30,241 nucleotides of DNA from JAVBPB01 sp031549965 (GTDB lineage: Bacteria; Bacillota; Clostridia; Lachnospirales; Lachnospiraceae): NCBI GenBank assembly GCA_031549965.1, contig JAVBPB010000040.1:1-30241 (forward strand). Reading direction: 5' to 3'. A model generated the notes under the pieces. That model was given only the letters and a program-made list of their open reading frames with translations, was not told the origin of the DNA and ran no database searches. Of this stretch, positions 14,859 to 24,319 are shown piece after piece. Each line of letters starts with the position of its first letter. Within the stretch, counting starts at the first letter, position 1. The translations under genes were made by a program, and so were the position numbers.

Positions 14859-16366
14859 AATTCATAGATCTTCTCATATTTTTCTTTTAAATAGTTTATA
14901 TAGTAATCTGGATTAAATTCTTCACCTGTCATATCAATTAAGATTTGATTAGTATTTTTAAGCTTACCATATTGGTGTATATGCTCTTTTAAATAATCGT
15001 TAATCCTTTTAAAATCTCCACTTATTAAGCATTCCTCAAGAGGTAATTCCTTTTTAATATGATTTAATAACTGGGCTGCAATTGCATTACCCACTGCATA
15101 GGATGGAAAATATCCAAATTCTCCACATGACCAGTGAATATCTTGAAGAATACCAACAGAATTGTTTTCTGGTCTTATTCCTAAATACTCCTCATATTTA
15201 TCATTCCAGATTTTAGGCAGTTCTAAAATGTCTGCTTCTTCATTAAATATCATCTTTTCTATTTCATATCTAACTATAATGTGTAAACAATAGGTTAATT
15301 CGTCTGCTTCTGTTCTGATAAAGCCTGGGTGGGCTTTATTTATTCCTTTTATAAATTTATCTAAATCTATATCTTTTAATTCTTCATTAAATTTTTCTCT
15401 AAGCTTTTCGTAAATAGGAATCCAAAACTCTTTGCTTCTACCAATTACATTTTCGTAAAATCTTGATTGTGACTCGTGCATACCACTTGATGTACCTTCA
15501 CCCAGAATTGTTTGGGTAAGCTCATCCATAATTCCTTGTTCATAAATAGCATGTCCAGTTTCATGTATAGTTGAAAAGATTGCACTTTCCAAATTATTTT
15601 CAAAGAAGTGAGTGGTGATTCTTACATCATGATTATGAAGGTTTGTTGTAAATGGATGGGCACTTTCAGAAAGAACACCTCTGTTAAAATCAAACCCAAC
15701 ATACTCTGAAATCCATCTGGAAAATTCCTTTTGTTTATTAACATCAAAATTCCTATTGTTATAATTTTTGTCTATTTCATTATTTTTTTCTGTAACCCTT
15801 TGTAGTAAAGGAACGATTTCCTTTTTTATTTTCCCAAAAAAATCATCTAAAACATCCATTGTAAATCCTTCTTCAAAATCCTCTAAAAGTACATTGTATG
15901 GATGTTGTCCGTCTTTTGATCTATATTTTGCAAATTTCTTACTATATTCAACTATTTTTTTAAGACTGTCTGAAAAATCTGTAAAATTATTATTCTCCCT
16001 TGCCTTAGCCCAAACTTTATTAGCTCTTGGAATTAATGAAGAAAATGCAGAATATTCACTAGCTGGTATATTTTCTAATTTTTCAAAATTCTTTTTTAGT
16101 TCCTTATAAATTCCCATTTCGATATTGTTTAATTCTTCGCTAGAATTACTAATTCCATCTTCTATCTCATGTAAAATTCTCTTTACATTTTCATTCATAA
16201 TAGTATTAAAATACTCATTTGATAACACTTCAATAATCATTGCTGTATTTTCCATGGCATCAACAGGAGCTAAGGTTTCATTATCCCAACTAAATAAAAC
16301 TAAAGAAGCATTAATTGCCTTACTTTTTTCCAAAAATGGTTTTAATTCATTAAATTTTTCACTCAT
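14855..16366 (-). CDS. M32 family metallocarboxypeptidase
   Basis: The 503-residue cytoplasmic zinc carboxypeptidase of the thermostable carboxypeptidase 1 type has a full-length, mostly helical fold. The zinc site is HETGH (His268, Glu269, His272), with the third ligand in MHESQSRFYEN (Glu298). FDVNKQKEFSRWI and AHPFTTNLHNHDVRITT, and the C-terminal IHWSCGEFGYFPSYAVGNA, are typical of the family. It removes C-terminal residues with broad specificity and probably recycles peptides. A strong promoter (16396-16424) is divergent from the argH promoter. AAAGGA lies 8 bases before the ATG. VanZ overlaps at the 3' end. Confidence 0.95.
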   Translation of the reverse strand: MSEKFNELKPFLEKSKAINASLVLFSWDNETLAPVDAMENTAMIIEVLSNEYFNTIMNENVKRILHEIEDGISNSSEELNNIEMGIYKELKKNFEKLENIPASEYSAFSSLIPRANKVWAKARENNNFTDFSDSLKKIVEYSKKFAKYRSKDGQHPYNVLLEDFEEGFTMDVLDDFFGKIKKEIVPLLQRVTEKNNEIDKNYNNRNFDVNKQKEFSRWISEYVGFDFNRGVLSESAHPFTTNLHNHDVRITTHFFENNLESAIFSTIHETGHAIYEQGIMDELTQTILGEGTSSGMHESQSRFYENVIGRSKEFWIPIYEKLREKFNEELKDIDLDKFIKGINKAHPGFIRTEADELTYCLHIIVRYEIEKMIFNEEADILELPKIWNDKYEEYLGIRPENNSVGILQDIHWSCGEFGYFPSYAVGNAIAAQLLNHIKKELPLEECLISGDFKRINDYLKEHIHQYGKLKNTNQILIDMTGEEFNPDYYINYLKEKYEKIYEL

Positions 16367-16395
16367 ATTTTTTTCCTTTCAAACGTTCTTTAATT

Positions 16396-16424
16396 ATTGT
16401 AAAGCATATTTTATATATTATCAA
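16396..16424 (-). promoter_or_regulatory. Sigma-A promoter for the M32 peptidase-VanZ pair
   Basis: Read leftward, TTGATA (16419-16424) and TACAAT (16396-16401) are 17 bases apart. The -35 element is 21 bases from the -35 element of the divergent argH promoter. Confidence 0.7.
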
Positions 16425-16445
16425 CTATATTTTAAAAACTTACTC

Positions 16446-16474
16446 TTGCATAAGTTTTTAAAAAAAGGTAATAT
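16446..16474 (+). promoter_or_regulatory. Sigma-A promoter for argH
   Basis: TTGCAT (16446-16451) and TAATAT (16469-16474) are separated by 17 bases. No clear ARG-box palindrome is visible around it. Confidence 0.65.
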
Positions 16475-16515
16475 AGTATTGTATTTATAAATATATAGAA
16501 ATGAGGTTAACACAT

Positions 16516-17889
16516 ATGAAACTTTGGGGTGGACGATTTACAAAAGAAACCGACCAGCTTGTACATAACTTTAATGCATCTATTTCTTTTGACAAGAAAT
16601 TTTTTAAACAAGATATCTTTGGAAGCATTGCACACGTAAAAATGCTTGCAAAGCAAGGAATTATTACAGATGCTGAACGTGATAGCATTGTTGTGGGACT
16701 GGAAGGTATTTATAATGATATTATTGCCAATTCTTTAGAAATTAATGAAACCTTTGAAGATATCCATAGCTTTATAGAAGCAACTTTAATTGAACGTATT
16801 GGCGACGCCGGCAAAAAGTTACATACTGGCAGAAGCCGTAATGATCAGGTTGCACTGGACATGAAACTTTATGTCAGAGATGAAATAACTGAAATTAAAG
16901 ATTTACTTAAAAATCTTCTAATTGAACTTTACAACATAATGACATCAAATACAAAAACTTACATGCCTGGCTTTACCCATTTACAAAAGGCTCAGCCAAT
17001 AACCTTAGCTCATCATATGGGTGCATATTTTGAAATGTTTAGAAGAGATGAACTAAGACTTAATGATATTTACAAAAGAATGAATTACTGTCCTCTTGGT
17101 TCAGGTGCACTTGCAGGTACTACCTATCCACTAGACAGAGAATATGTGGCAGAACTTCTTAATTTTACTGGTGTAACCGAAAACAGTATGGATTCTGTAT
17201 CAGATAGAGACTATATAATAGAATTATTAAGCAGTTTATCCACCATAATGATGCATTTAAGCCGTTTTTCAGAAGAAATTATTATATGGAATTCAAACGA
17301 ATATCAATTTGTTGAATTAGATGATGCCTACTCTACAGGCAGCAGTATTATGCCTCAAAAGAAGAATCCTGATATTGCTGAATTAGTGCGTGGTAAAACA
17401 GGACGAGTTTACGCTTCATTAATGTCTATACTTACAACTATGAAAGGTCTGCCTCTTGCATATAATAAGGACATGCAGGAAGATAAAGAATTAACTTTTG
17501 ATGCTATTGACACCGTAAAGGGCTGTCTGGTTTTATTTACCGGAATGGTTTCTACCATGAAGTTTAATAATTCTATTATGGAAAAAAGTGCAAAGAATGG
17601 TTTTACTAACGCTACTGACGCAGCAGATTATTTAGTTAATAAAGGTGTACCATTTAGAGATGCTCATGGAATAGTCGGGCAACTAGTTCTACACTGTATT
17701 GATAAAAATATTTCCCTTGATGAAATGTCACTTGATGAGTACAAATCAATAAGTAATGTGTTCGAACAGGATATATATGATGCAATAAAACTAGAAACTT
17801 GCGTTGATAAGAGAAATACCATAGGGGCACCTGGAAATGAAGCAATAAATAAAGTCTTAGATAATTACAAAAAATATCTAAGCATATAA
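16516..17889 (+). CDS. argH: Argininosuccinate lyase
   Basis: The 457-residue enzyme splits argininosuccinate into arginine and fumarate, the last step of arginine synthesis. The N-terminus MKLWGGRF, HTGRSRNDQVALDMKLYVRD, PGFTHLQKAQPITLAHH and the superfamily signature GSSIMPQKKNPD (its first Ser is residue 276) are intact, and the length is standard. The start is ATG 16516 because GAGGT lies 8 bases upstream; an ATG five codons earlier overlaps that site. No argG or other arg gene is adjacent in the window; argininosuccinate must come from a synthetase elsewhere. It is divergent from the M32 peptidase gene. Confidence 0.97.
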   Translation: MKLWGGRFTKETDQLVHNFNASISFDKKFFKQDIFGSIAHVKMLAKQGIITDAERDSIVVGLEGIYNDIIANSLEINETFEDIHSFIEATLIERIGDAGKKLHTGRSRNDQVALDMKLYVRDEITEIKDLLKNLLIELYNIMTSNTKTYMPGFTHLQKAQPITLAHHMGAYFEMFRRDELRLNDIYKRMNYCPLGSGALAGTTYPLDREYVAELLNFTGVTENSMDSVSDRDYIIELLSSLSTIMMHLSRFSEEIIIWNSNEYQFVELDDAYSTGSSIMPQKKNPDIAELVRGKTGRVYASLMSILTTMKGLPLAYNKDMQEDKELTFDAIDTVKGCLVLFTGMVSTMKFNNSIMEKSAKNGFTNATDAADYLVNKGVPFRDAHGIVGQLVLHCIDKNISLDEMSLDEYKSISNVFEQDIYDAIKLETCVDKRNTIGAPGNEAINKVLDNYKKYLSI

Positions 17890-18023
17890 TTAATTTTTGA
17901 CATAACTTTAACACAAGATTTTTCTTCATTTCATTAGCTTTAGTATCTGGTACAAATTTATACAACCTATAAGGAATAAATACCTAACTAAATCCAATAA
18001 TATGTGTGAAAGGAAGTGTTACA

Positions 18024-18572
18024 ATGTCATTACCTCAAGAAAAAGAATATACAATTGAAGATATCTACAATTTACCCGAAGGTGTAAGAGCAGAACTCAT
18101 TGATGGGCAAATCTATAATATGGCTCCACCAAACAGAATTCATCAAAAAATATCCTTTTCCTTAAGCAGAAAAATTGCAGATTACATTGATTCAAAAAAT
18201 GGAAACTGCGAAGTTTACCTTGCACCATTTGCAGTATTTCCAAACAAAGATAATTCAGCCTATGTTGAACCAGATATTAGCGTTATATGTGACCCTGATA
18301 AACTTAATGATAAAGGTTGTAACGGTGCACCGGATTTGATTATTGAAATTACATCACCTAGTAATTCTAGCCATGATTACATTAATAAACTTGCTCTATA
18401 TAAGTTGGCAGGAGTTAAAGAATATTGGATTATTAATCCTCAAAAACAAATAATTACAGTTTATTATTTTATTGAAGAAAACTTTTCACCTAAAACATAT
18501 AACTTTACAGACAAAATCAAAGTAAATATCTATGATGATCTAGAGATTGATTTTAGTCAATTTGAAATTTAA
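18024..18572 (+). CDS. Uma2 family protein (DUF820, PD-(D/E)XK nuclease-like)
   Basis: The 182-residue protein has the Uma2/DUF820 profile: YTIEDIYNLPEGVRAELIDG at the N-terminus, then NRIHQKISFSLSRKI, VEPDISVIC (catalytic Asp of the PD motif), APDLIIEITSPSN (ExT variant of D/ExK), LYKLAGVKEYWIINPQ and a beta C-terminus. The family has the restriction-endonuclease fold and is abundant in cyanobacteria and some Clostridia; its biological role is unknown. The start is ATG 18024 with AAAGGAAG 8 bases ahead, not the GTG at 18006. It stands alone between argH and a convergent terminator; no clear promoter was found in the 134-base gap. Confidence 0.9.
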   Translation: MSLPQEKEYTIEDIYNLPEGVRAELIDGQIYNMAPPNRIHQKISFSLSRKIADYIDSKNGNCEVYLAPFAVFPNKDNSAYVEPDISVICDPDKLNDKGCNGAPDLIIEITSPSNSSHDYINKLALYKLAGVKEYWIINPQKQIITVYYFIEENFSPKTYNFTDKIKVNIYDDLEIDFSQFEI

Positions 18573-18575
18573 TAT

Positions 18576-18626
18576 GAATAATAAAAAGCATTGACTACAA
18601 TTATAGAGTCAATGCTTTTATTATTC
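18576..18626. terminator. Bidirectional terminator between the Uma2 gene and glnN
   Basis: GAATAATAAAAAGCATTGACT (18576-18596) pairs with AGTCAATGCTTTTATTATTC (18607-18626), with one extra A in the left A-run. The A-rich left flank and T-rich right flank give a U-tract in both directions. Confidence 0.85.
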
Positions 18627-18657
18627 ACGTAAACCATTTAATTAAATATTCAAAATC

Positions 18658-20769
18658 TTAAACTTCAAATAATAACTCACCATAAGTTGGAAAAGGCCAC
18701 ATTTCCCTATCAACAAGAGTTTCCAATTTATCTGCTGGAATTCTTAATTCATTCATAATCCGAGCAATTACATCTCTATAGTAATGTGCAACATCTGAAG
18801 TTTCTTCCTCCATACTAGGAGCATTATTTATTGCATCTTCAAGTTCTTTTAGTGTTGACTTAACATTCTTTAAATTCTCCAAAAGCTCATTTAACAAGTC
18901 CTTTTGAACACTTGCATCAGCTCCGGCTAAGACAACTGCATTAGCAGAATCTGCAACTATTTTAGAAAATTTAATTACAGCAGGTATAATTTGCTTATTA
19001 GTCATTTCAATCATAGTTTTAGCTTCAATATTTATTGCCTTAATATAACTTTCATAATATATCTCTACACGAGAATGAAGCTCTGTATTTGAATAAACCT
19101 TGTGTTTTTCAAATAAATTAACTGACTTTTCTGTTATAAGAGAAGGTATACTGTCAATCATTGTCTTTAAGTTAGGAAGACCCCTTCTATTTGCTTCCAC
19201 AACCCATTCTTCTGAATAACCATTTCCGCTAAATATTATTCTTCTATGCTCTATGACATATCTTCTAAGCAATTCCTTTAGTGCCTCTTCAAAATTTTCA
19301 GCTTTTTCAAGTTCATCTACCATTTCAGAAAAAATATCTGCAACAATAGTATTTAAAACTACATTAGCTTCTGAAATTGATGCAGAAGAACCAACCATTC
19401 TAAATTCAAACTTATTACCAGTAAATGCAAATGGTGAGGTTCTGTTTCTGTCTGTTGCATCTTTCTTAAGTTCAGGTATTGTATGAACACCTGTGCTTAG
19501 CTTTTCACTTTTTTTACTACTTACAGGGTTTCCTTCCTGAAGTTGATCTAATATATCTTCAAGCTGTTCTCCTAAAAATACTGATATTATTGCCGGAGGA
19601 GCTTCGTTTGCACCTAATCTAAGATCATTTCCCGGATTGGCAGCCGACATTCTTACTAAATCTGCATGTATATCTACCGCTCTAAGAACTGCTGTAAGAA
19701 CAAATAAAAACCTTAAATTTTCATGTGGCTTTTTACCAGGATCTAAAAGGTTTTCTCCTTCATTAGTAATTAAAGACCAGTTATTATGTTTACCAGAACC
19801 ATTTACACCTGCAAATGGTTTTTCATGAAGTAAACAAGCTAAGTTATGCCTATCTGCTATCTTTTTTAAAGCTTCCATAATAAGCTGATTGTGATCTGCT
19901 GCAATATTATTAGTTGCATATATCGGAGCTAATTCATGCTGAGCCGGAGCGGCTTCATTGTGCTGGGTTTTTGCTGATACACCAAGTTTCCAAAGCTCAA
20001 CATTTAAGTCTCTCATAAATGTTGCTACTCTTTCCTTTATAGTTCCAAAGTAATGATCATCCAGTTCCTGACCTTTAGGAGGTTTGGCACCAAATAAAGT
20101 GCGTCCTGTAAATAAAAGATCTTTTCTTTTAAGGTAATTAGCTTTATCTACTAAAAAGTATTCCTGTTCTGCACCGACTGAGGTAATTACTTTGGTTGCT
20201 GTATTATTACCAAACAATCTTAATACTCTAAGAGCCTGCACATTAATTGCTTCCATTGAACGTAATAAAGGTGTTTTTTGATCAAGAGCTTCACCTGTGT
20301 ATGAGCAAAATGCAGTTGGGATACAAAGTGTTACCCCTGCTGCATTTTCTCTTAAAAATGCCGGTGAAGTACAATCCCAAGCTGTATATCCCCTTGCTTC
20401 AAAGGTAGCTCTTAGTCCACCTGAAGGAAAAGAAGAAGCATCTGGTTCACCTTTTATTAATTCTTTTCCAGAAAACTCCATTATTACTCTTCCATCCTTA
20501 GATGGTGATGAAATAAAGGAATCATGTTTTTCAGCAGTAACACCAGTCATTGGCTGAAACCAGTGAGTATAGTGGGTTGCACCTTTTTCAATAGCCCAGT
20601 CCTTCATTGCATTGGCTACTACTTCTGCAACCATAGGATTTAACTCTTCGCCATTATCAATAGTATTTTTTAGATCTTTAAAAATCTTTTTTGGCAGTCT
20701 CTCTGCCATTACAGATTCATCAAATACATTCATTCCAAAAATCTCTGAAACCGAAATTTTATCATTCAT
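18658..20769 (-). CDS. glnN: Glutamine synthetase type III
   Basis: The 703-residue enzyme makes glutamine from glutamate, ammonia and ATP, the main ammonium-assimilation step. The type III-specific N-terminal part (MNDKISVSEIFGMNVF), THWFQPMTGVTAEKHDSF, KGEPDASSFPSGGLRATFEA and SVGAEQEYFLVD give the family. NEAAPAQHELAPIY and GVNGSGKHNNWSL are the glutamate/metal and ATP-site blocks. The length is typical of GSIII, and the C-terminus ends WPFPTYGELLFEV. GSIII forms large dodecamers and is regulated differently from GSI. It lies 61 bases after mscS in the same direction and ends at the bidirectional terminator. Confidence 0.96.
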   Translation of the reverse strand: MNDKISVSEIFGMNVFDESVMAERLPKKIFKDLKNTIDNGEELNPMVAEVVANAMKDWAIEKGATHYTHWFQPMTGVTAEKHDSFISSPSKDGRVIMEFSGKELIKGEPDASSFPSGGLRATFEARGYTAWDCTSPAFLRENAAGVTLCIPTAFCSYTGEALDQKTPLLRSMEAINVQALRVLRLFGNNTATKVITSVGAEQEYFLVDKANYLKRKDLLFTGRTLFGAKPPKGQELDDHYFGTIKERVATFMRDLNVELWKLGVSAKTQHNEAAPAQHELAPIYATNNIAADHNQLIMEALKKIADRHNLACLLHEKPFAGVNGSGKHNNWSLITNEGENLLDPGKKPHENLRFLFVLTAVLRAVDIHADLVRMSAANPGNDLRLGANEAPPAIISVFLGEQLEDILDQLQEGNPVSSKKSEKLSTGVHTIPELKKDATDRNRTSPFAFTGNKFEFRMVGSSASISEANVVLNTIVADIFSEMVDELEKAENFEEALKELLRRYVIEHRRIIFSGNGYSEEWVVEANRRGLPNLKTMIDSIPSLITEKSVNLFEKHKVYSNTELHSRVEIYYESYIKAINIEAKTMIEMTNKQIIPAVIKFSKIVADSANAVVLAGADASVQKDLLNELLENLKNVKSTLKELEDAINNAPSMEEETSDVAHYYRDVIARIMNELRIPADKLETLVDREMWPFPTYGELLFEV

Positions 20770-20830
20770 TGTTTAATCTGTCCTTCCGTTAATATCCTTA
20801 TCATGAATTACAATATATATTCCTTATTAT

Positions 20831-21655
20831 TTAGCAAATTTTTATACTATTCTTATCAAATTCAATTTTAATCTGCTCAAGAATTTCGCTTTTTGCAATA
20901 CCATAATTTTCAGAATTAACCCATATCTTCATTCCTATATTAATTTTGCTGTCAAGGCCTGCAATAAATACGCTGACTTCTTTATCCTTTAAAGTGTGTT
21001 CATAATTATTTAAAATTCTATCAAGGATTTCTTTCGCTACTTTTAGATCCTCTGCATAGTCAATAAGTACATTTAAATCTAATCTTCTCATACTTTCTGA
21101 AGTAACATTCGTAATACTAGAATTAGATAACGCACCATTTGGCATTACAATTAATCTGTTATCAGGAGTTAAAATCTTAGTATAAAAAATATCCATTGAA
21201 GATACAACACCTTCATTTCTGCCAGTACCATCTATTATGTAATCTCCTACTTTAAAAGGTTTTAATACTAATATTAAAACACCTCCTGCAAAGTTGGATA
21301 AACTGCCTTGCAATGACAATCCAATTGCAAGGCCAGCTGAACCAATTAATGCAATAAAGGAGCTGGTTGGAATACCAATAATAGATACTACAATAACAAC
21401 TAATAAAATATTAAGACCCATCTTAATAAGAGATTCTAAAAAATGTGCTACACTAATTTCAAGTTTAGTTCTTTCAAAAGAACTTCTGGCAATCTTAACT
21501 ATCAAATTAACTATTTTTTTACCAACAAAGTAAACTACAGCCGCAACTAAAATCAATTTAACAAAATTCACAAGCTGCGGAACTAATAATAAAAAATAAT
21601 TTAATATTTCATTAGTTTTATCATTTATAACTGCTTCAGCTTCATTAAAATTCAT
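20831..21655 (-). CDS. Small-conductance mechanosensitive channel (MscS family)
   Basis: The 274-residue protein has an N-terminal region with two hydrophobic spans (about 25-45 and 65-90) and the pore-lining third helix, GLAIGLSLQGSLSNFAGGVL. A cytoplasmic beta domain follows (VGDYIIDGTGRNEGVVSSMD, DNRLIVMPNGALSNSSITN). This is the MscS fold, which opens on membrane tension to release solutes during osmotic downshift. The pore helix retains the Gly/Ala packing of the family, so function is expected. It begins 21 bases after glgB with AGAGGTG ahead of the ATG and is followed by glnN after 61 bases. A role in osmotic balance when glycogen or glutamine pools change is inference. Confidence 0.93.
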   Translation of the reverse strand: MNFNEAEAVINDKTNEILNYFLLLVPQLVNFVKLILVAAVVYFVGKKIVNLIVKIARSSFERTKLEISVAHFLESLIKMGLNILLVVIVVSIIGIPTSSFIALIGSAGLAIGLSLQGSLSNFAGGVLILVLKPFKVGDYIIDGTGRNEGVVSSMDIFYTKILTPDNRLIVMPNGALSNSSITNVTSESMRRLDLNVLIDYAEDLKVAKEILDRILNNYEHTLKDKEVSVFIAGLDSKINIGMKIWVNSENYGIAKSEILEQIKIEFDKNSIKIC

Positions 21656-21676
21656 ATCCTACACCTCTTTCTTAAA

Positions 21677-24271
21677 CTATTTCTTTGACTTTGAAGTCTT
21701 TTTAGTTTCTTTAGTTTTTTTAGTCTTTGGTGAGGTTTCTAATTCTTCTTTTGATTCTTTAACTTTTTCTTTTTTTTCACTTTTTGTTTTAGAAGCTTTA
21801 GAAGTTTTTGTTTCGCTTGTTTCTTTATCAGTTTCTTTTTCCTTTGTTGCCTTTTTTGCTACTTTTTTTACTTTCTCTACTACTTTTTCAGCAACTGCTT
21901 CAATAACTGTAGGCTTTTCCTCATTTACTACTTCTTCATTAATTATCTCATCTTTTACTACTTTCACTTCAACTACTGGTTCCTGATTTGCTTCTTTAAT
22001 AACTTTTTCTTTTACAGTTTTTTCTTTAGATTTAGTAGTTTTAGTTTCTTCAACAGGAGTGCATGAAAAAATGGTCATACCAAGAGGAGGAACAGTTATA
22101 CTTATTGAATTATCCCTTTCATCCACTTCCACTTCCTTAGATTGCTTTAATCTTGAATTAACATTACCTGTACCGCCAAATTCCACACTGTCACTATTAA
22201 ATATTTCTTTGTATTTTCCTCTAAAAGGCACTCCTACCTTGTAATCCGCATGTATTACCGGTGTGAAATTACAAACGACCAAAAGTGTTTCTTCATCATT
22301 TTTTGTCTTACGAAGGAAGGATAGTATACTTTCTTCTGCTGATATATTATTAATCCATTCAAAACCTTCTGTATTATAATCCAGTTCATATAATGCTTTG
22401 TTGTCTTTATATAAATTATTAAGAGATTTAACATAATGTTTCATTTGTTTGTTTAGATCATTATCTAAAAGCTCCCAATCAAGTGCTCTTGCTTCACTCC
22501 ATTCACGAAGCTGTGCAAATTCTTGTCCCATAAATAACAGTTTCTTACCAGGATGTGCTGCCATAAAGCCATACGCTACTCTTAAATTAGCAAATTTTAA
22601 ATCAATATCTCCAGGCATTTTATTTAACATTGAACACTTTCCATGTACAACCTCGTCATGTGATAAAACCAATATGAATCTTTCGCTGTATGCGTAGATC
22701 ATACTAAAAGTTAAACCTCCATGACTACCTTTTCTAAATAACGGATCAGTTTTCATATAATTGGTAAAGTCATTCATCCAACCCATATTCCATTTATAAT
22801 CAAACCCAAGTCCGCCGTCTTCAACATCTGTAGTTACCTTTTCCCAAGCTGTAGATTCTTCAGCAATTAATAATACACCTTGATTACGTTTCTTCATTAC
22901 TGAATTAAGATGTTTTAATAATTCTATAGCTTGAAGGTTTTCATTTCCTCCATAAATATTAGCTACCCATTCACCGTGCTTTTTACCATAATCAAGATAT
23001 AACATAGACGCTACTGCATCCATTCTTATACCATCAACATGGTACTTTTCAGCCCAGAATAAGGCACTGCATATTAAGAAATTAGATACTTGAGGTCTTC
23101 CATAGTTAAAAATTAATGTTCCCCAATGCGGATGTGAACCTTGTCTTGGATCAAGATGTTCATAAAGGCAAGTTCCATCAAAATTAGATAAACCAAATGT
23201 ATCTCTTGGAAAATGAGCAGGAACCCAGTCAAGTAAAACTCCTATGCCTTTTTTGTGCATATAATCAATAAAATACATAAAATCTTGTGGTGTACCATAT
23301 CTTGCGGTAGATGAAAAATATCCTGTTACCTGATATCCCCATGATTCATCTAATGGATGCTCCATTATTGGCATTAATTCAATGTGAGTATAACCCATGT
23401 CAAGAATATAATCAGCTAACATATGTGCCATTTCTCTATAATTATAAAATGGTTTGCTATCAGATTCTTCTAAATTATCTATCTCTGGCTTTTTCCATGA
23501 ACCAAGATGTACTTCATATACAAGCATAGGCTTGTCTTTTGTGTTTTCCTTTTTTCTTTTAGAAATCCAATCCTTGTCTGTCCAGTTAAAGTTATTTAAA
23601 TCACAAACTATTGAAGCCGTTGCTGGTCTTAGCTCTGAATAATTAGCATATGGATCCGCTTTAAGTATTGGTAAATTTCCTCTTACTTTTAATTCGTATT
23701 TATATATTTGTCCAACTGTAACTTCAGGAATAAATAATTCAAAAATACCTGATGCATCCAATCTTCTCATTGGATGTCTTCTTCCATCCCAAAGATTAAA
23801 ATCTCCAACCACGCTTACACGTATGGCATTAGGAGCCCAAACAGCAAATAATACCCCAGAAACTCCATTAATCGTCATTGGATGTGCACCTAATTTTTCA
23901 TATATGTCATAATGAATACCATTTTCAAACTTTGACATATCGACTGCATCTATTACAGGTTCAAAAGCATATGGATCTGCATATTCCTTCATATCATCAT
24001 TATCAAATTGAACCTTAAAAGTATATGGAACGATTTTCTTTTCAGGAACTAAAACTGCGTAGTATCCTGTTTCACTAACCATTTCCATCTGATACTCTTT
24101 TCCCTTTTTTAATTTTACAAAAACAACTTTTGCTGTCGGAATAAAAGCTTGAATAAGCATCCCCTCTTCAGTCATACGTGGCCCTAAAACAGCATGAGGG
24201 TTGTCATGTTCTGAATACTCAATTGTTTCAATTTCTGCCCAATCCAATAAATTGCTTACATTATTATCCAT
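21677..24271 (-). CDS. glgB: 1,4-alpha-glucan branching enzyme with a long Lys/Glu-rich C-terminal tail
   Basis: The first ~740 of 864 residues are a complete GH13 branching enzyme: N-terminal CBM48 modules (about 1-210), then the catalytic barrel with nucleophile Asp418 (GIRMDAVASM), acid/base Glu471 (LIAEEST) and Asp539 (LSHDEVVHG), and the all-beta C-domain ending IFSCTP (around 737). It makes alpha-1,6 branches in glycogen. The remaining ~125 residues are almost entirely Lys, Glu, Thr, Val and Ser in KxxKE-like repeats. Such a tail is not part of the usual enzyme. AGGAGG is 8 bases before the ATG. Glycogen synthase genes are not in the window. The unit yesL-glgB-mscS-glnN is a probable operon. 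Confidence 0.96.
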   Translation of the reverse strand: MDNNVSNLLDWAEIETIEYSEHDNPHAVLGPRMTEEGMLIQAFIPTAKVVFVKLKKGKEYQMEMVSETGYYAVLVPEKKIVPYTFKVQFDNDDMKEYADPYAFEPVIDAVDMSKFENGIHYDIYEKLGAHPMTINGVSGVLFAVWAPNAIRVSVVGDFNLWDGRRHPMRRLDASGIFELFIPEVTVGQIYKYELKVRGNLPILKADPYANYSELRPATASIVCDLNNFNWTDKDWISKRKKENTKDKPMLVYEVHLGSWKKPEIDNLEESDSKPFYNYREMAHMLADYILDMGYTHIELMPIMEHPLDESWGYQVTGYFSSTARYGTPQDFMYFIDYMHKKGIGVLLDWVPAHFPRDTFGLSNFDGTCLYEHLDPRQGSHPHWGTLIFNYGRPQVSNFLICSALFWAEKYHVDGIRMDAVASMLYLDYGKKHGEWVANIYGGNENLQAIELLKHLNSVMKKRNQGVLLIAEESTAWEKVTTDVEDGGLGFDYKWNMGWMNDFTNYMKTDPLFRKGSHGGLTFSMIYAYSERFILVLSHDEVVHGKCSMLNKMPGDIDLKFANLRVAYGFMAAHPGKKLLFMGQEFAQLREWSEARALDWELLDNDLNKQMKHYVKSLNNLYKDNKALYELDYNTEGFEWINNISAEESILSFLRKTKNDEETLLVVCNFTPVIHADYKVGVPFRGKYKEIFNSDSVEFGGTGNVNSRLKQSKEVEVDERDNSISITVPPLGMTIFSCTPVEETKTTKSKEKTVKEKVIKEANQEPVVEVKVVKDEIINEEVVNEEKPTVIEAVAEKVVEKVKKVAKKATKEKETDKETSETKTSKASKTKSEKKEKVKESKEELETSPKTKKTKETKKTSKSKK

Positions 24272-24319
24272 AGTGCAAATCCTCCTAAATCTATTTTTAT
24301 AATATATTATAACTAATAA

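Noticed and set aside
21677..22051. GlgB tail as a frameshift artefact
   Set aside because: The tail has a consistent Lys/Glu/Val pattern over 125 residues and ends just before mscS with normal spacing; kept as a finding instead.
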